A stretch of 52,581 bases of DNA from an uncultured Cetobacterium sp. (GCF_947038635.1 NZ_CAMQXC010000004.1:1-52581); one strand, 5' to 3'; positions 1-8,527 are shown, counted from the stretch's first letter. Numbers and translations are program-made. The notes: generated from the sequence alone by a model not told the origin.

Positions 1-804
1 ACCTTGTATACTGTTTTTAAAAAAATTATTTAATGTAATAGTGGAATTACCAATTAAAGCCATTGCTAAAAAGTAAGAAGCTGAAGACATATCCCCCTCA
101 ATTAAATATTCATCTATATTATATTCCTGTGGAGATATACTTATTGAGTTATTATGGTAATTAAAGTTAACTCCAAAATCATTCATCATAGCTAAAGTCA
201 TATTTATATATGGTTTTGATACAACTTTTCCACTTAACTCAATTTCAATAGAATTCTTGAAGTTAGGGGCAGCCATAAGAATTGAAGATATATATTGACT
301 ACTTTTACTTCCATCAATTTTGACATAATTTGCAAAAACTCCTTTAGAAGTTATACGAATTGGGGGATAACCATGATTGTTTAAATATTCGACATTAATT
401 CCCAATTGAATTAAAGAATCAACTAAATCTTTAATTGGCCTTTGGTTCATACGATCATTACCGTATAAAGTAGCAGTTCCTTCTCCTGTAGCTAAATAGG
501 AACTTAAAAATCTCATAGCAGTTCCGGCATTTCCAATATATAAACTTAAATTCTCATATTTTGGATTTTTATTTCCTGTAATTTTAAGTGTTTTATTTAT
601 TTCATCGATTTCAATAGTATTATTTAAAGCTCTTAAAGCATCAATCATATATTTTGTATCGTCACTTAAGAGAATATTTTTCAAAATTATTGTCTTTCCT
701 GAAAGAGCTGAAAGAATAAGAGCTCTATTTGTTATTGATTTCGAACCTGGGATATCAATTGTAGCTTTGAAATTTGTTATTGGGTTTGGTTGGAAATAAT
801 TCAT
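1..804 (-). CDS. aroA: 3-phosphoshikimate 1-carboxyvinyltransferase (EPSP synthase), 3' end cut by window edge
   Basis: Reading the minus strand from an ATG at 804 gives 268 codons open to the window edge. The family makes EPSP from shikimate 3-phosphate and phosphoenolpyruvate in the cytoplasmic shikimate pathway. The translation shows the N-terminal PGSKSITNRALILSALS segment (family Lys and Ser/Arg substrate contacts, about residues 19-35), the NAGTAMRFLSSYLA segment, and GNDRMNQRPI (phosphate-binding Arg region). An AAAGGAG ribosome binding site lies 10 bases before the ATG. About 150 C-terminal residues lie outside the window. No other shikimate gene is visible here, and it is divergent from the UPF0291-asnS unit. 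Confidence 0.95.
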   Translation of the reverse strand, partial: MNYFQPNPITNFKATIDIPGSKSITNRALILSALSGKTIILKNILLSDDTKYMIDALRALNNTIEIDEINKTLKITGNKNPKYENLSLYIGNAGTAMRFLSSYLATGEGTATLYGNDRMNQRPIKDLVDSLIQLGINVEYLNNHGYPPIRITSKGVFANYVKIDGSKSSQYISSILMAAPNFKNSIEIELSGKVVSKPYINMTLAMMNDFGVNFNYHNNSISISPQEYNIDEYLIEGDMSSASYFLAMALIGNSTITLNNFFKNSIQG

Positions 805-902
805 TAAAAATTTCAACTCCTTTAATAAAATGTATTTAGATTATAACAATTTTTATATAAAATTAATACAAGAAAAATATTCTTTTTACCAATACAAGCA
901 AA

Positions 903-931
903 TTGACAAAATATTAAATAAGCGGTATAAT
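903..931 (+). promoter_or_regulatory. Consensus sigma-70 promoter for the UPF0291-asnS operon
   Basis: TTGACA (903-908) and TATAAT (926-931) match consensus exactly with a 17-base spacer. Transcription would start near 938, about 45 bases before the ATG at 983. The promoter sits inside the longer open frame that begins at 830, which argues against that upstream start. Confidence 0.85.
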
Positions 932-982
932 TACTCTAAAAGTTTAATAAGACTATATAGTTATGTAGTTTGGAGGAACAAT

Positions 983-1168
983 ATGGAAATGAAAGATATT
1001 ATAGAGATGGTTAATTATTTTTCTAGTCAAGCGAAAAAAAGAGAGCTAACAGCTGAAGAGAAGCTTGAAAGAGAAAAATATAGAAAGTTATATTTAGAGC
1101 AATTTAAAGCGCAAGTAAAACAAAAATTAGATAGCATCGAAATTGTCGATGAATCAAAGATGATATAG
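983..1168 (+). CDS. UPF0291 / DUF896 family small protein (YnzC-like)
   Basis: This is a 61-residue, charged, probably helical cytoplasmic protein. It shows the family pattern: an N-terminal helix ending in [21 protein letters not shown], then a C-terminal IEIVDES segment. The family is common in low-GC bacteria and has no firmly established role. I chose ATG 983 because TGGAGG ends 6 bases before it and a perfect promoter lies just upstream; the frame can be read back to 830 but that part covers the promoter. It sits about 10 bases before asnS and is probably co-transcribed with it. Confidence 0.85.
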   Translation: MEMKDIIEMVNYFSSQAKKRELTAEEKLEREKYRKLYLEQFKAQVKQKLDSIEIVDESKMI

Positions 1169-1178
1169 GGGGCAAATG

Positions 1179-2567
1179 ATGAAACAATTAGTTAAAACTC
1201 TTTATAGAGAAACAGAAAAATATTTAGACCAAGAAGTTGAGTTATCAGGTTGGGTAAGAAAGATAAGATCACAAAAAAACTTTGGATTTATAGAATTAAA
1301 TGATGGAAGCTTTTTCAAAGGTGTACAAATAGTATTTGATACAAATTTACCAAATTTTGACGAAATTTCAAGACTTTCAATATCATCGTCAATAATTGTA
1401 AAAGGTATAGTAGTTAGATCTCAAGGTGCAGGACAAAATTTTGAAATTCAAGCTAAAGAGATTGAGATTTTTCAAAAAGCTGATTTAGATTATCCACTAC
1501 AAAATAAAAGACACTCTTTTGAATTCTTAAGAACAATTGCACATTTAAGACCTAGAACAAATACATTCTCTGCAGTATTCAGAGTAAGATCAGTTTTAGC
1601 TTATGCAATTCATAAGTTTTTCCAAGAGAATGGATTTGTATATACACATACACCAATTATTACAGGATCAGATTGTGAGGGTGCAGGAGAGATGTTTAGA
1701 GTAACAACTCTTGATTTAAATGATGTACCTAAAACTGAAGAAGGTAAGGTTGATGTAACAAAAGACTTCTTTGGAAAAGAAACAAACTTAACAGTAAGTG
1801 GTCAATTAAACGGAGAGACTTATTGTTCTGCATTTAGAAATATATATACATTTGGACCAACATTTAGAGCAGAACAATCAAATACTTCAAGACATGCTGC
1901 TGAATTTTGGATGATAGAACCAGAAATAGCTTTTGCAGACTTAGAGGGTAACATGGAACTAGCAGAAGCAATGGTAAAATATATAATTAAGTATGTAATG
2001 GATGAATGTCCTGAAGAGATGGAATTTTTCAATCAGTTTATTGAAAAAGGATTATTTGATAAATTAAATAATGTATTAAATAATGATTTTGGAAGAGTAA
2101 CATATACAGAAGCGATAGATATTTTAGTAAACTCAGGAAAGAAGTTTGATTACCCTGTTAAGTGGGGAATTGATTTACAAAGTGAGCACGAAAGATTTTT
2201 ATCAGAAGAACATTTTAAAAGACCAGTGTTTGTAACAGATTATCCAAAAGAAATTAAGGCATTTTACATGAAATTAAATAAAGATGGAAAAACAGTTAGA
2301 GCAATGGATCTTTTAGCTCCAGGAATTGGAGAAATAATAGGTGGATCACAAAGAGAAGATAATATAGAAGTGTTAGAAGAGAGAATGGCAGAAGCTGGAT
2401 TAAGTACCGATGATTATGGATTCTATTTAGACTTAAGAAGATTTGGAAGTTTCCCTCACTCAGGATATGGATTAGGATTTGAAAGAATGATTATGTATGT
2501 AACAGGAATAACGAATATAAGAGACGTAATACCATTCCCTAGAACTCCAAATAATGCTGAGTTTTAA
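1179..2567 (+). CDS. asnS: Asparaginyl-tRNA synthetase
   Basis: Charges tRNA-Asn with asparagine in the cytoplasm (class IIb synthetase). An N-terminal OB-fold anticodon-binding domain (about 1-110, with [24 protein letters not shown]) precedes the catalytic core. Motif 2 lies around [26 protein letters not shown], and motif 3 is [15 protein letters not shown] followed by the typical [11 protein letters not shown] ending. At 462 residues it has normal length. Two tandem ATGs occur at 1176 and 1179; the GGGGG Shine-Dalgarno at 1168-1172 is better spaced for 1179. The AEFWMIEPE and NNAEF signatures fit AsnRS rather than AspRS. Confidence 0.97.
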   Translation: MKQLVKTLYRETEKYLDQEVELSGWVRKIRSQKNFGFIELNDGSFFKGVQIVFDTNLPNFDEISRLSISSSIIVKGIVVRSQGAGQNFEIQAKEIEIFQKADLDYPLQNKRHSFEFLRTIAHLRPRTNTFSAVFRVRSVLAYAIHKFFQENGFVYTHTPIITGSDCEGAGEMFRVTTLDLNDVPKTEEGKVDVTKDFFGKETNLTVSGQLNGETYCSAFRNIYTFGPTFRAEQSNTSRHAAEFWMIEPEIAFADLEGNMELAEAMVKYIIKYVMDECPEEMEFFNQFIEKGLFDKLNNVLNNDFGRVTYTEAIDILVNSGKKFDYPVKWGIDLQSEHERFLSEEHFKRPVFVTDYPKEIKAFYMKLNKDGKTVRAMDLLAPGIGEIIGGSQREDNIEVLEERMAEAGLSTDDYGFYLDLRRFGSFPHSGYGLGFERMIMYVTGITNIRDVIPFPRTPNNAEF

Positions 2568-2583
2568 TTATTGAGGAAGAAGA

Positions 2584-3612
2584 ATGATATTAGAAATACT
2601 AGTTTTTCTAGTTTTTATTTCACTACTTTTTTATACTGTAACATATCCATATAATTTTAAATTAAATAGAAAATTAAAAAGAGTTCTTAATTTTCCTCAA
2701 GTTGAAAAAATAATAGATACAAAGTCTAGATGTTTAGAATTTTCGCATAAAGAACTATCAGATGAGTTCACTATAGAAGAAAAATATTTAGAAACTAGGT
2801 ACACAACTGAAAAGATGAGGGTATTAATAGTAAAACCAAAGGGAGTATCAGAGACTCCCTTGTGTCTAGTTCTTCTTCATGGAATAAGAGATAAAGCTGA
2901 AGATTGGATATACAAAGCAAAATTACGTGAAAATTATCTAAGTTTAAAGAAAAGAGGAAAAGTAAAGGATATTATTTTTATTCTTCCTGACTCAGGATAT
3001 AATGGTGAAAGTTGGTATACTAATTTTTATAATGATAAATCTCATCAATATGAAGAGTTTTTTTCAAAAGATTTGACAAGTTTTATCGAAAAAGAATATC
3101 CTAATTCTAAAAAAGGTATTGGTGGATTTTCTATGGGTGGTTATGGTGCATTAAAAATTGGACTTAAAAATTTAGAATCATATGATGTTATAGCTAGTTT
3201 TTCAGGGGCTATAAGTTTGATTAGAATGAGTATAAATCGTAGAGTTATGAGAATTTTTAGATATTTATATGTGCCAAAATTTTTATTTAATGATGTAAAT
3301 AAGGCTCATTTCATGAAAGTATTTAGTCCTTGGGGATATAAAATTTTAAAAAATGATCCATATAGTATAATAAAAAAAACTAATCCTGAGAGATATAAGG
3401 GAAAAAAGTTTTATTTAAGTGTTGGTTCAGAAGATAAAAAACCTTATTTAATGTTTCAACAATGGCTTGATGTTGTAGGTAGAGCTAAAAAATATGGATT
3501 AGATTTTAAAGGGAAAATTTATGAAAATGAATATCATACATGGGAATATATATCAAAAGATATATATAATTTTTTAGTGTTTTTTACAGAAGAAACAAAA
3601 AGAAGGAAGTAG
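2584..3612 (+). CDS. Membrane-anchored alpha/beta-hydrolase, esterase D-like (PF00756)
   Basis: A 342-residue protein with a single N-terminal hydrophobic segment (residues 1-21), so probably anchored in the inner membrane facing the periplasm. The hydrolase fold follows: LVLLHGIRDKAEDW (oxyanion region, about 95-110), nucleophile elbow GGFSMGG with Ser about 183, and a C-terminal YHTWEYI segment supplying the likely catalytic His near 318. This layout is that of the putative esterase family, which includes S-formylglutathione hydrolase, feruloyl esterases and mycolyltransferases. The substrate cannot be told. It follows asnS by 16 bases and precedes a small lipoprotein by 5 bases, so all may share a transcript. 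Confidence 0.8.
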   Translation: MILEILVFLVFISLLFYTVTYPYNFKLNRKLKRVLNFPQVEKIIDTKSRCLEFSHKELSDEFTIEEKYLETRYTTEKMRVLIVKPKGVSETPLCLVLLHGIRDKAEDWIYKAKLRENYLSLKKRGKVKDIIFILPDSGYNGESWYTNFYNDKSHQYEEFFSKDLTSFIEKEYPNSKKGIGGFSMGGYGALKIGLKNLESYDVIASFSGAISLIRMSINRRVMRIFRYLYVPKFLFNDVNKAHFMKVFSPWGYKILKNDPYSIIKKTNPERYKGKKFYLSVGSEDKKPYLMFQQWLDVVGRAKKYGLDFKGKIYENEYHTWEYISKDIYNFLVFFTEETKRRK

Positions 3613-3617
3613 ATATA

Positions 3618-3881
3618 ATGAAATACTTATTAATATTGAGTATGTTATTATTTACAGGATGTTTTTCATTGGGGATAAAAGGCGAGTATAAAAGTTATCA
3701 AAATGAATTTTATGATATGGTAGCAAAACCTTTTAAGGAAAAAGAGAGAGATGAGTTAGAAAGTCAATTTAAAGACTTAAAGACAAAAGTTTCAGCTAGT
3801 GATTACTCAAAAAAGGATAAAGAAAAACTAGAAAGTGGTATAGAATATTATTTGATGGTTTTAGAAGATTTAAAAGATTAA
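3618..3881 (+). CDS. Small predicted lipoprotein, function unknown
   Basis: An 87-residue protein with a type II signal peptide: a short Lys start, a hydrophobic run and lipobox FTGC with the lipidated Cys at about 15. The mature part is about 70 residues, rich in Lys and Glu and probably helical (KEKERDELESQFKDLKTKV). No family recognised. It begins 5 bases after the esterase stop and ends in a strong terminator, so it is the last gene of the asnS-esterase unit. A role with the esterase at the envelope is only suggested by position. Confidence 0.75.
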   Translation: MKYLLILSMLLFTGCFSLGIKGEYKSYQNEFYDMVAKPFKEKERDELESQFKDLKTKVSASDYSKKDKEKLESGIEYYLMVLEDLKD

Positions 3882-3908
3882 GGCTTGAGTTTACTCAAGC
3901 CTTTTTTT
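3881..3908 (+). terminator. Intrinsic terminator after the small lipoprotein
   Basis: AGGCTTGAGT and ACTCAAGCCT form a 10-base-pair stem with a 2-base TT spacer, so the actual loop is slightly larger, followed by seven T. It also faces the 3' end of ribBA on the other strand, but that side lacks a clear T tract. Confidence 0.9.
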
Positions 3909-5106
3909 AATTTATTTTAAACAGATGATTCATTTTTTCTCTTTTTGTTTTTAAATATTTAGAGTTACAACTATTTGAAGGAAATTCAATATGTGTTCTG
4001 TGATTAATTTTAATACCATACTTTTCTAAATCATTTATTTTTTTAGGATTATTAGTCATTAGATTAATGCTTTTTATATTTAAAAGTTTTATCATTTGAG
4101 CAGCTACAGCAAAATCTCTTAAGTCAGGATCAAATCCTAATAGAGTATTAGCTTCAACAGTATCTTTACCTTGAGCTTGAAGATTGTAAGCTTTTATTTT
4201 ATTAAGAAGACCAATACCTCTTCCTTCTTGTCTCATATATAAAAGAACTCCAGAACCATGATTAACAATATTTTCAAGAGACTTATCTAATTGGCTACCA
4301 CAATCACATTTTAATGAACCAAAAGCATCACCTGTTAAGCATTCTGAATGTACACGTAAAAGTACATCCTCTTGATTATCAATATCGCCATAAACTAATG
4401 CAACATGCTCTTTATAATCAATAGTGTTTGAAAAACCGATTAGTCTGAATGTGCCGTGTTTTGTAGGTAAAGGTGCTTCGCAAACTAATTCAGTTTGGAA
4501 TTCTGTTTTTTTTCTATACTCAATTAAATCTTCAATTGTAATCATCTTTAAATCATGAAATTTACAAAACTCAATTAAATCAGGAACACGTGCCATTTCG
4601 CCATCTTCCTTTATAATTTCACAAATAACACCACAACCGCTAAAACCTGCTAATTTAGCAAGATCAACAGAAGCTTCAGTATGTCCAGGACGTTCAATTA
4701 CTCCTCCATTTTTAGCTATTAGAGGGAAAATATGACCTGGTTTTTTAAACTCAACGCCAGATTTAGAATTAAAAGCTAAATCTCTTATGGTATTATATCT
4801 ATCTTCAACAGAGATTCCAGTAGTAGTTCCAGCTAAAGAGTCTACAGAAACCGTAAAAGCAGTTTGATGAGAATCACTATTGTTAAAAACCATGGGAGTT
4901 AAGTCAAGCTCTTTAGCTCTTTTTTCTTCAAGAGGAACACAAACTAGACCTCTTCCATATTTTATCATAAAATTAATATTTTCTTTAGAAATAATATCTC
5001 CGACACCAACAAGGTCTCCCTCATTTTCTCTATTTTCATTATCAACAACAACTATTAACTTTCCATTTTTTAAATCATTAATAGCATCTTCTATTTTATT
5101 AAACAT
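3907..5106 (-). CDS. ribBA: Bifunctional 3,4-dihydroxy-2-butanone 4-phosphate synthase / GTP cyclohydrolase II
   Basis: Supplies both precursors of riboflavin: DHBP from ribulose 5-phosphate (RibB domain, about 1-200) and the pyrimidine from GTP (RibA domain, about 205-399). The RibB half has the acidic DNENRENEGDL motif and PGHTEASVDLAKLAG. The RibA half has zinc-binding Cys residues in SECLTGDAFGSLKCDCGSQL and the RQEGRGIGLLNKIKAY segment. At 399 residues it has normal length for the fusion. It is the last gene of the operon ribH-ribD-ribE-ribBA, 17 bases after ribE, under the FMN riboswitch. Confidence 0.97.
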   Translation of the reverse strand: MFNKIEDAINDLKNGKLIVVVDNENRENEGDLVGVGDIISKENINFMIKYGRGLVCVPLEEKRAKELDLTPMVFNNSDSHQTAFTVSVDSLAGTTTGISVEDRYNTIRDLAFNSKSGVEFKKPGHIFPLIAKNGGVIERPGHTEASVDLAKLAGFSGCGVICEIIKEDGEMARVPDLIEFCKFHDLKMITIEDLIEYRKKTEFQTELVCEAPLPTKHGTFRLIGFSNTIDYKEHVALVYGDIDNQEDVLLRVHSECLTGDAFGSLKCDCGSQLDKSLENIVNHGSGVLLYMRQEGRGIGLLNKIKAYNLQAQGKDTVEANTLLGFDPDLRDFAVAAQMIKLLNIKSINLMTNNPKKINDLEKYGIKINHRTHIEFPSNSCNSKYLKTKREKMNHLFKIN

Positions 5107-5123
5107 ATTAAACCTCCTTAATA

Positions 5124-5780
5124 TTAGAAAAATCCATTTTCAGCTAAAAAACTTTTAGAAAGATTTGAACTAGATTTTTCATTTGTTTTTTCTCTACTTA
5201 GGAGTAGTTTTTCAAGATGTTTTGCAATTAAATCAGTTTCAATATTTATAATATCTCCAACATTTTTAAAACCTAAAGTTATAGATTTTTGTGTATGAGG
5301 GATTAATGAAACTGTTAAAGTTGAATCATTTAATGAAGCAACAGTCAAGCTAGCTCCATCAAGAGTAATACGTCCCTTATAAACAACATATTTCATAAAC
5401 TCTAAAGGAATTTCAATTGTATATTTTTGTGCAAACCCATCATTGGAGATTGAGATTATTTTTCCGCAACAATCAACATCTCCTGTAACAAGATGTCCAC
5501 CTAAATAAGATTGTAAAGTTAAAGATTTTTCTAAATTAACTAAATCTCCAATCTTTAAATTTTTTAAAGATGAAACTTTTAAAGATTCATTCATTATATT
5601 AGCTGTAAAAGTTGTATTAGATAGTTTAACAACAGTTAAACATACACCATTTGTAGCAATACTATCTCCAATAGCTGCCTTTTGTAAAACTTTATTACAT
5701 GAGATAGTTATATTTGCACCTTGTGGAGTTTTATCAATAGAAATAACTTTTCCAAGCTCTTCAATTAAACCGGTAAACAT
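5124..5780 (-). CDS. ribE: Riboflavin synthase alpha chain
   Basis: Dismutates two 6,7-dimethyl-8-ribityllumazine molecules to riboflavin. It starts with the invariant MFTGLIEELGKV and has two lumazine-binding repeats (about 1-95 and 96-195), each with a GDS or LDGASLTV-type motif (IGDSIATNGVCLTVV; RITLDGASLTVASL). At 218 residues it has a slightly long C-terminal tail. Its start overlaps the end of ribD by 16 bases, implying translational coupling. Confidence 0.96.
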   Translation of the reverse strand: MFTGLIEELGKVISIDKTPQGANITISCNKVLQKAAIGDSIATNGVCLTVVKLSNTTFTANIMNESLKVSSLKNLKIGDLVNLEKSLTLQSYLGGHLVTGDVDCCGKIISISNDGFAQKYTIEIPLEFMKYVVYKGRITLDGASLTVASLNDSTLTVSLIPHTQKSITLGFKNVGDIINIETDLIAKHLEKLLLSREKTNEKSSSNLSKSFLAENGFF

Positions 5781-6862
5781 CCGTCCTCCTTATAAAACTC
5801 AAATCCAACATTATCATCGTAAATATTTATTTTAATATTTTTTAAAGTAATTCCCTCATCAATCATAGTAGGAGAAAAGCCAGTTAGAAACGGTATGGCA
5901 AGATTATCTCCTAGTATTTTAGGAGCAATAATAAACTCGCCACCATCGTAAAGATTTTCTTTAAAAAAAGATGAAATCACTCCTGAACCGCCTTCGACTA
6001 ATATAGAATCGATATTATAAGAACCTATTTTTTTTAAAATATCTTCTAAATTTTCATTTTCTGAAAAAGTTATAAATTTTATTGAAAATTTTTCTGAAAA
6101 TAATTGAAATTTTTCTAAATTAATATTTTTTTCAGATGTAATAATAAAAGTTTTTTGATCATCATTATTATTTATTATACTATATTTTTCTGAGATTATT
6201 AAATCTTTATCTAAAATTAATCTAGAAGGATTACGATTACCTAGAACTTTACATCTAAGAGAAGGATTGTCTTGAATAACAGTATTTGCTCCAACTAAAA
6301 TTCCAGAGAAAAAATTTCGATATTTTTCTACTTTATCTCGTGCTAAAGAGTTTGTAATCCATTGTGAAGAAAAAGCTTGAGTAGCTATTTTACCATCAAG
6401 TGTTATCCCTGTTTTTATAAAAATATATGGAATTTTATTTTTTATATACTTAAAGAAAACTTTATTTAAATTTTTAGCTTCATTTTCTAAGACGCCTACG
6501 ATAACTTCAACACCAGCTTCTTCTAATTGTTTTACACCTCGACCGCTAACTAATGGATTAGGGTCTAAAGTTGCAATAACGCATTTTTTTATTTTAGACT
6601 TGATAATAAGATCAGTACATGGTGGTGTTTTTCCATAGTGAGAACAAGGCTCTAAAGTAACATAAAGAGTACATCCTTCAGTATCATTAGATTTATTTAA
6701 AGTATTAACTTCAGCATGTGGGCCACCATAAAATTCATGGTATCCCATTGCTAGAATTTTATTATCTTTAACTAGAACAGCTCCAACAAGCGGATTAGGA
6801 TTAACAGCACCTATGCCTTTTTTAGCTTCGTTAATAGCTATTTCCATAAAGTAATTATGCAT
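5765..6862 (-). CDS. ribD: Bifunctional pyrimidine deaminase / reductase
   Basis: Carries out the second and third steps of the pyrimidine branch of riboflavin synthesis. The N-terminal deaminase (about 1-145) has the zinc motif HAEVNTL and PCSHYGKTPPCTDLI. The C-terminal NADPH-dependent reductase (about 150-365) has GITLDGKIATQAFSSQWITN and the LVEGGSGVISSFF segment. Length of 365 residues is typical. The start ATG is at 6862, two bases after the ribH stop, and its 3' end overlaps ribE. Confidence 0.96.
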   Translation of the reverse strand: MHNYFMEIAINEAKKGIGAVNPNPLVGAVLVKDNKILAMGYHEFYGGPHAEVNTLNKSNDTEGCTLYVTLEPCSHYGKTPPCTDLIIKSKIKKCVIATLDPNPLVSGRGVKQLEEAGVEVIVGVLENEAKNLNKVFFKYIKNKIPYIFIKTGITLDGKIATQAFSSQWITNSLARDKVEKYRNFFSGILVGANTVIQDNPSLRCKVLGNRNPSRLILDKDLIISEKYSIINNNDDQKTFIITSEKNINLEKFQLFSEKFSIKFITFSENENLEDILKKIGSYNIDSILVEGGSGVISSFFKENLYDGGEFIIAPKILGDNLAIPFLTGFSPTMIDEGITLKNIKINIYDDNVGFEFYKEDGCLPV

Positions 6863-6864
6863 AA

Positions 6865-7338
6865 TTATTCCTCTGAAATACTTCTAATAAGATTAACAGT
6901 TTCAATGGCAGAAAGTCCAGCTTCAAACCCTTTATTTCCAGCTTTTGTACCAGCTCTTTCAATAGCTTCTTCAATTGAATTAACAGTTAATACACCAAAG
7001 ATTACTGGAATTCCAGAATCCAAAGATATCGATGCTACGCCTTTAGAAACTTCTGAACAAACATAATCAAAATGTGGAGTAGCTCCTCTAATTACAGCTC
7101 CAAGAGCAATAACAACATCAAACTTTTTAGTTTCAACCATTTTTTTTGCAATAAGAGGAATTTCAAAAGCTCCTGGAACCCAAGAAACATGTATATTCTC
7201 CTCATTAACTGAATGTCTTTTTAAAGCATCAATTGAACCAGATAAAAGCTTAGATACAATAAATTCATTGAATCTAGCACAAACGATACCTACCTTTAAA
7301 TTTTCACCTATAAAATTTCCCTCATAAATTTTTACCAT
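6865..7338 (-). CDS. ribH: 6,7-dimethyl-8-ribityllumazine synthase
   Basis: Condenses DHBP with the ribitylamino-pyrimidine to form lumazine; the family assembles as hollow 60-mers or pentamers. The sequence shows [19 protein letters not shown], the [10 protein letters not shown] segment, and [21 protein letters not shown] (catalytic His region). At 157 residues it has normal length. It is first in the operon, about 95 bases after the FMN aptamer and just after its terminator, with GAGGAGG upstream. In Bacillus subtilis ribH is last, so the order here differs. Confidence 0.96.
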   Translation of the reverse strand: MVKIYEGNFIGENLKVGIVCARFNEFIVSKLLSGSIDALKRHSVNEENIHVSWVPGAFEIPLIAKKMVETKKFDVVIALGAVIRGATPHFDYVCSEVSKGVASISLDSGIPVIFGVLTVNSIEEAIERAGTKAGNKGFEAGLSAIETVNLIRSISEE

Positions 7339-7363
7339 TTTTAGTCCTCCTCAAATTTTTTAT

Positions 7364-7390
7364 AAAAAAAAACCGAAGATAGACTTCGGG
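7364..7390 (-). terminator. Riboswitch-controlled terminator upstream of ribH
   Basis: On the minus strand CCGAAG, a 5-base loop and CTTCGG form a hairpin followed by nine T. It lies between the FMN aptamer and ribH, so it is the expression platform by which FMN would stop transcription. Its 5' arm CCCGAAG is exactly complementary to CTTCGGG inside the aptamer (7483-7489), a possible antiterminator pairing. Confidence 0.88.
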
Positions 7391-7432
7391 CTTAAAAATA
7401 AATAAATTAGAAAATTGTGCATAAAAAAAACA

Positions 7433-7550
7433 CTTCTTCCATCCAGACTATACTGTCGGTTTTGGAGTTTCACCAAATCAAACCCGAAGGTTTCGCGGAC
7501 TATCACCGCCGGTCGGGAATTGCTAGTTAAAAGCTCACCCTGCCCTGAAG
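7433..7550 (-). ncRNA. FMN riboswitch (RFN element)
   Basis: The minus strand carries the conserved RFN blocks in order: CTTCAGGGCAGGGTG, then AATTCCCGACCGGCGGTGA, TAGTCCGCGA, a UUCG-capped hairpin, TTGATTTGGTGAAACTCC, AAACCGACAGT and ATAGTCTGGATGGAAGAAG. The element binds FMN. The downstream intrinsic terminator indicates control by premature termination of the rib operon. Confidence 0.97.
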
Positions 7551-7582
7551 TTTATCTATCATATTTTATTATTGTTGACTTG

Positions 7583-7612
7583 ATTATAAAACATCAATAG
7601 TTATTTTGTCAA
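7583..7612 (-). promoter_or_regulatory. Promoter of the riboflavin operon
   Basis: On the minus strand TTGACA (7612-7607) and TATAAT (7588-7583) are separated by 18 bases, about 33 bases before the first aptamer base. It starts only 6 bases after the stop of the upstream amidase gene. Confidence 0.8.
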
Positions 7613-7617
7613 TAAAA

Positions 7618-8448
7618 TTATTTGTATTTTTTATTTAATGCCTTTATAATAGCAAAAGTTTCAAGGTCAAAAACACCATCAACTTTTCTAGGTCTAAAGT
7701 GCATTTGGAATGCAGAAACCACTTTTTTACTTTGTAAATCCCAATTATCAGTTGAATTAATATCATATCCATATTTACGTAATTCATCTTTTAAATCTTT
7801 AATTGAATATGAATTAAAAAGATCTTGTGAATAAAAAGTATTAAAATCTTTTTTCTCAAACCAAGCACCAACACCATAATGATCATAAAGGTGTTTCCAT
7901 GGGAATTTTGGACCAGGATCAAACTTTCTAGTAGGAGCAATATCAGAATGTCCTAAAATATATTTAGGATTAATCTTATATTTAGTAGTAAGTTCTCTTA
8001 ATAACATTCCAATTTTAAAAACTTGGGCATCGTTATAGGGATAAAACATAGCTGTGTCAACAATTCCCTCTTTTAAATTTGCTGTTTTTTGTTTGCTAGC
8101 ACTTGAATAACCTAAATTAGAGATTTCAATTCCAATTGAATTATCGTTTAGATTTTTGTAGCCATCAAAGGAACTAGTTCCAGCATGCCAAGCCCTTTGA
8201 GTATCGGGTACTAAAGAGTAAACAGAATCATACCTTTCTTGGGTAACTAAATAATGAGAACTAACATTATTTTTTGTTAAGGCAGTGATTGAACGTTCAT
8301 CATTTAAAGCAGTGTAGTGTAAAATAACAAACCGAACTCTTTCGTTATAAGATTTTGATTTGTATTTAGACGAATTAACACTGTATTTTAGCGATGTGCA
8401 CGAAGATAAAACAAGGGTTAAAAGCAAAAAAACTATTTTTTTAATCAT
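7618..8448 (-). CDS. N-acetylmuramoyl-L-alanine amidase lipoprotein (Amidase_2 plus PG-binding domain, AmiD-like)
   Basis: Predicted to cleave the MurNAc-L-Ala bond of peptidoglycan or anhydro-muropeptides, anchored at the envelope. It has a type II signal peptide with lipobox LSSC (Cys about 17). The Amidase_2 domain (about 38-190) has the first zinc His in VILHYTALND (about 44), a GIEISN segment with a catalytic-region Glu, and GHSDIAPTRKFDPGPKFPW with the remaining ligands. A C-terminal peptidoglycan-binding domain follows (LRKYGYDIN..AFQMHF, about 215-276). This order matches E. coli AmiD. It is transcribed alone, just upstream of the rib promoter. Confidence 0.92.
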   Translation of the reverse strand: MIKKIVFLLLTLVLSSCTSLKYSVNSSKYKSKSYNERVRFVILHYTALNDERSITALTKNNVSSHYLVTQERYDSVYSLVPDTQRAWHAGTSSFDGYKNLNDNSIGIEISNLGYSSASKQKTANLKEGIVDTAMFYPYNDAQVFKIGMLLRELTTKYKINPKYILGHSDIAPTRKFDPGPKFPWKHLYDHYGVGAWFEKKDFNTFYSQDLFNSYSIKDLKDELRKYGYDINSTDNWDLQSKKVVSAFQMHFRPRKVDGVFDLETFAIIKALNKKYK

Positions 8449-8466
8449 ATTAAGAACATCCTTTCC

Positions 8467-8493
8467 TTTGGTATGATTTGATTATATACCAAA
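8467..8493. promoter_or_regulatory. Palindrome overlapping the amidase promoter
   Basis: TTTGGTAT and ATACCAAA are perfect 8-base inverted arms separated by 11 bases. On the minus strand the region contains a TATAAT -10 box (8486-8481), with a TTGGAT-like -35 box 18 bases upstream. An operator covering the -10 of the amidase gene is the simplest reading; a 5' mRNA hairpin is the alternative. Confidence 0.5.
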
Positions 8494-8527
8494 ATGTCAA
8501 AAAAATCCAAAAAAACCTAAAAAACAT

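Noticed and set aside
830-982. N-terminal extension of the UPF0291 protein
   Set aside because: It contains a consensus promoter, has no good ribosome binding site at its start, and UPF0291 proteins are about 60-80 residues.
4880-5158. 92-codon plus-strand frame opposite ribBA
   Set aside because: Antisense to a conserved enzyme domain; no ribosome binding site or independent promoter.
7415-7600. 61-codon plus-strand frame across the FMN riboswitch
   Set aside because: It is the complement of the aptamer, whose conserved strings explain the sequence.
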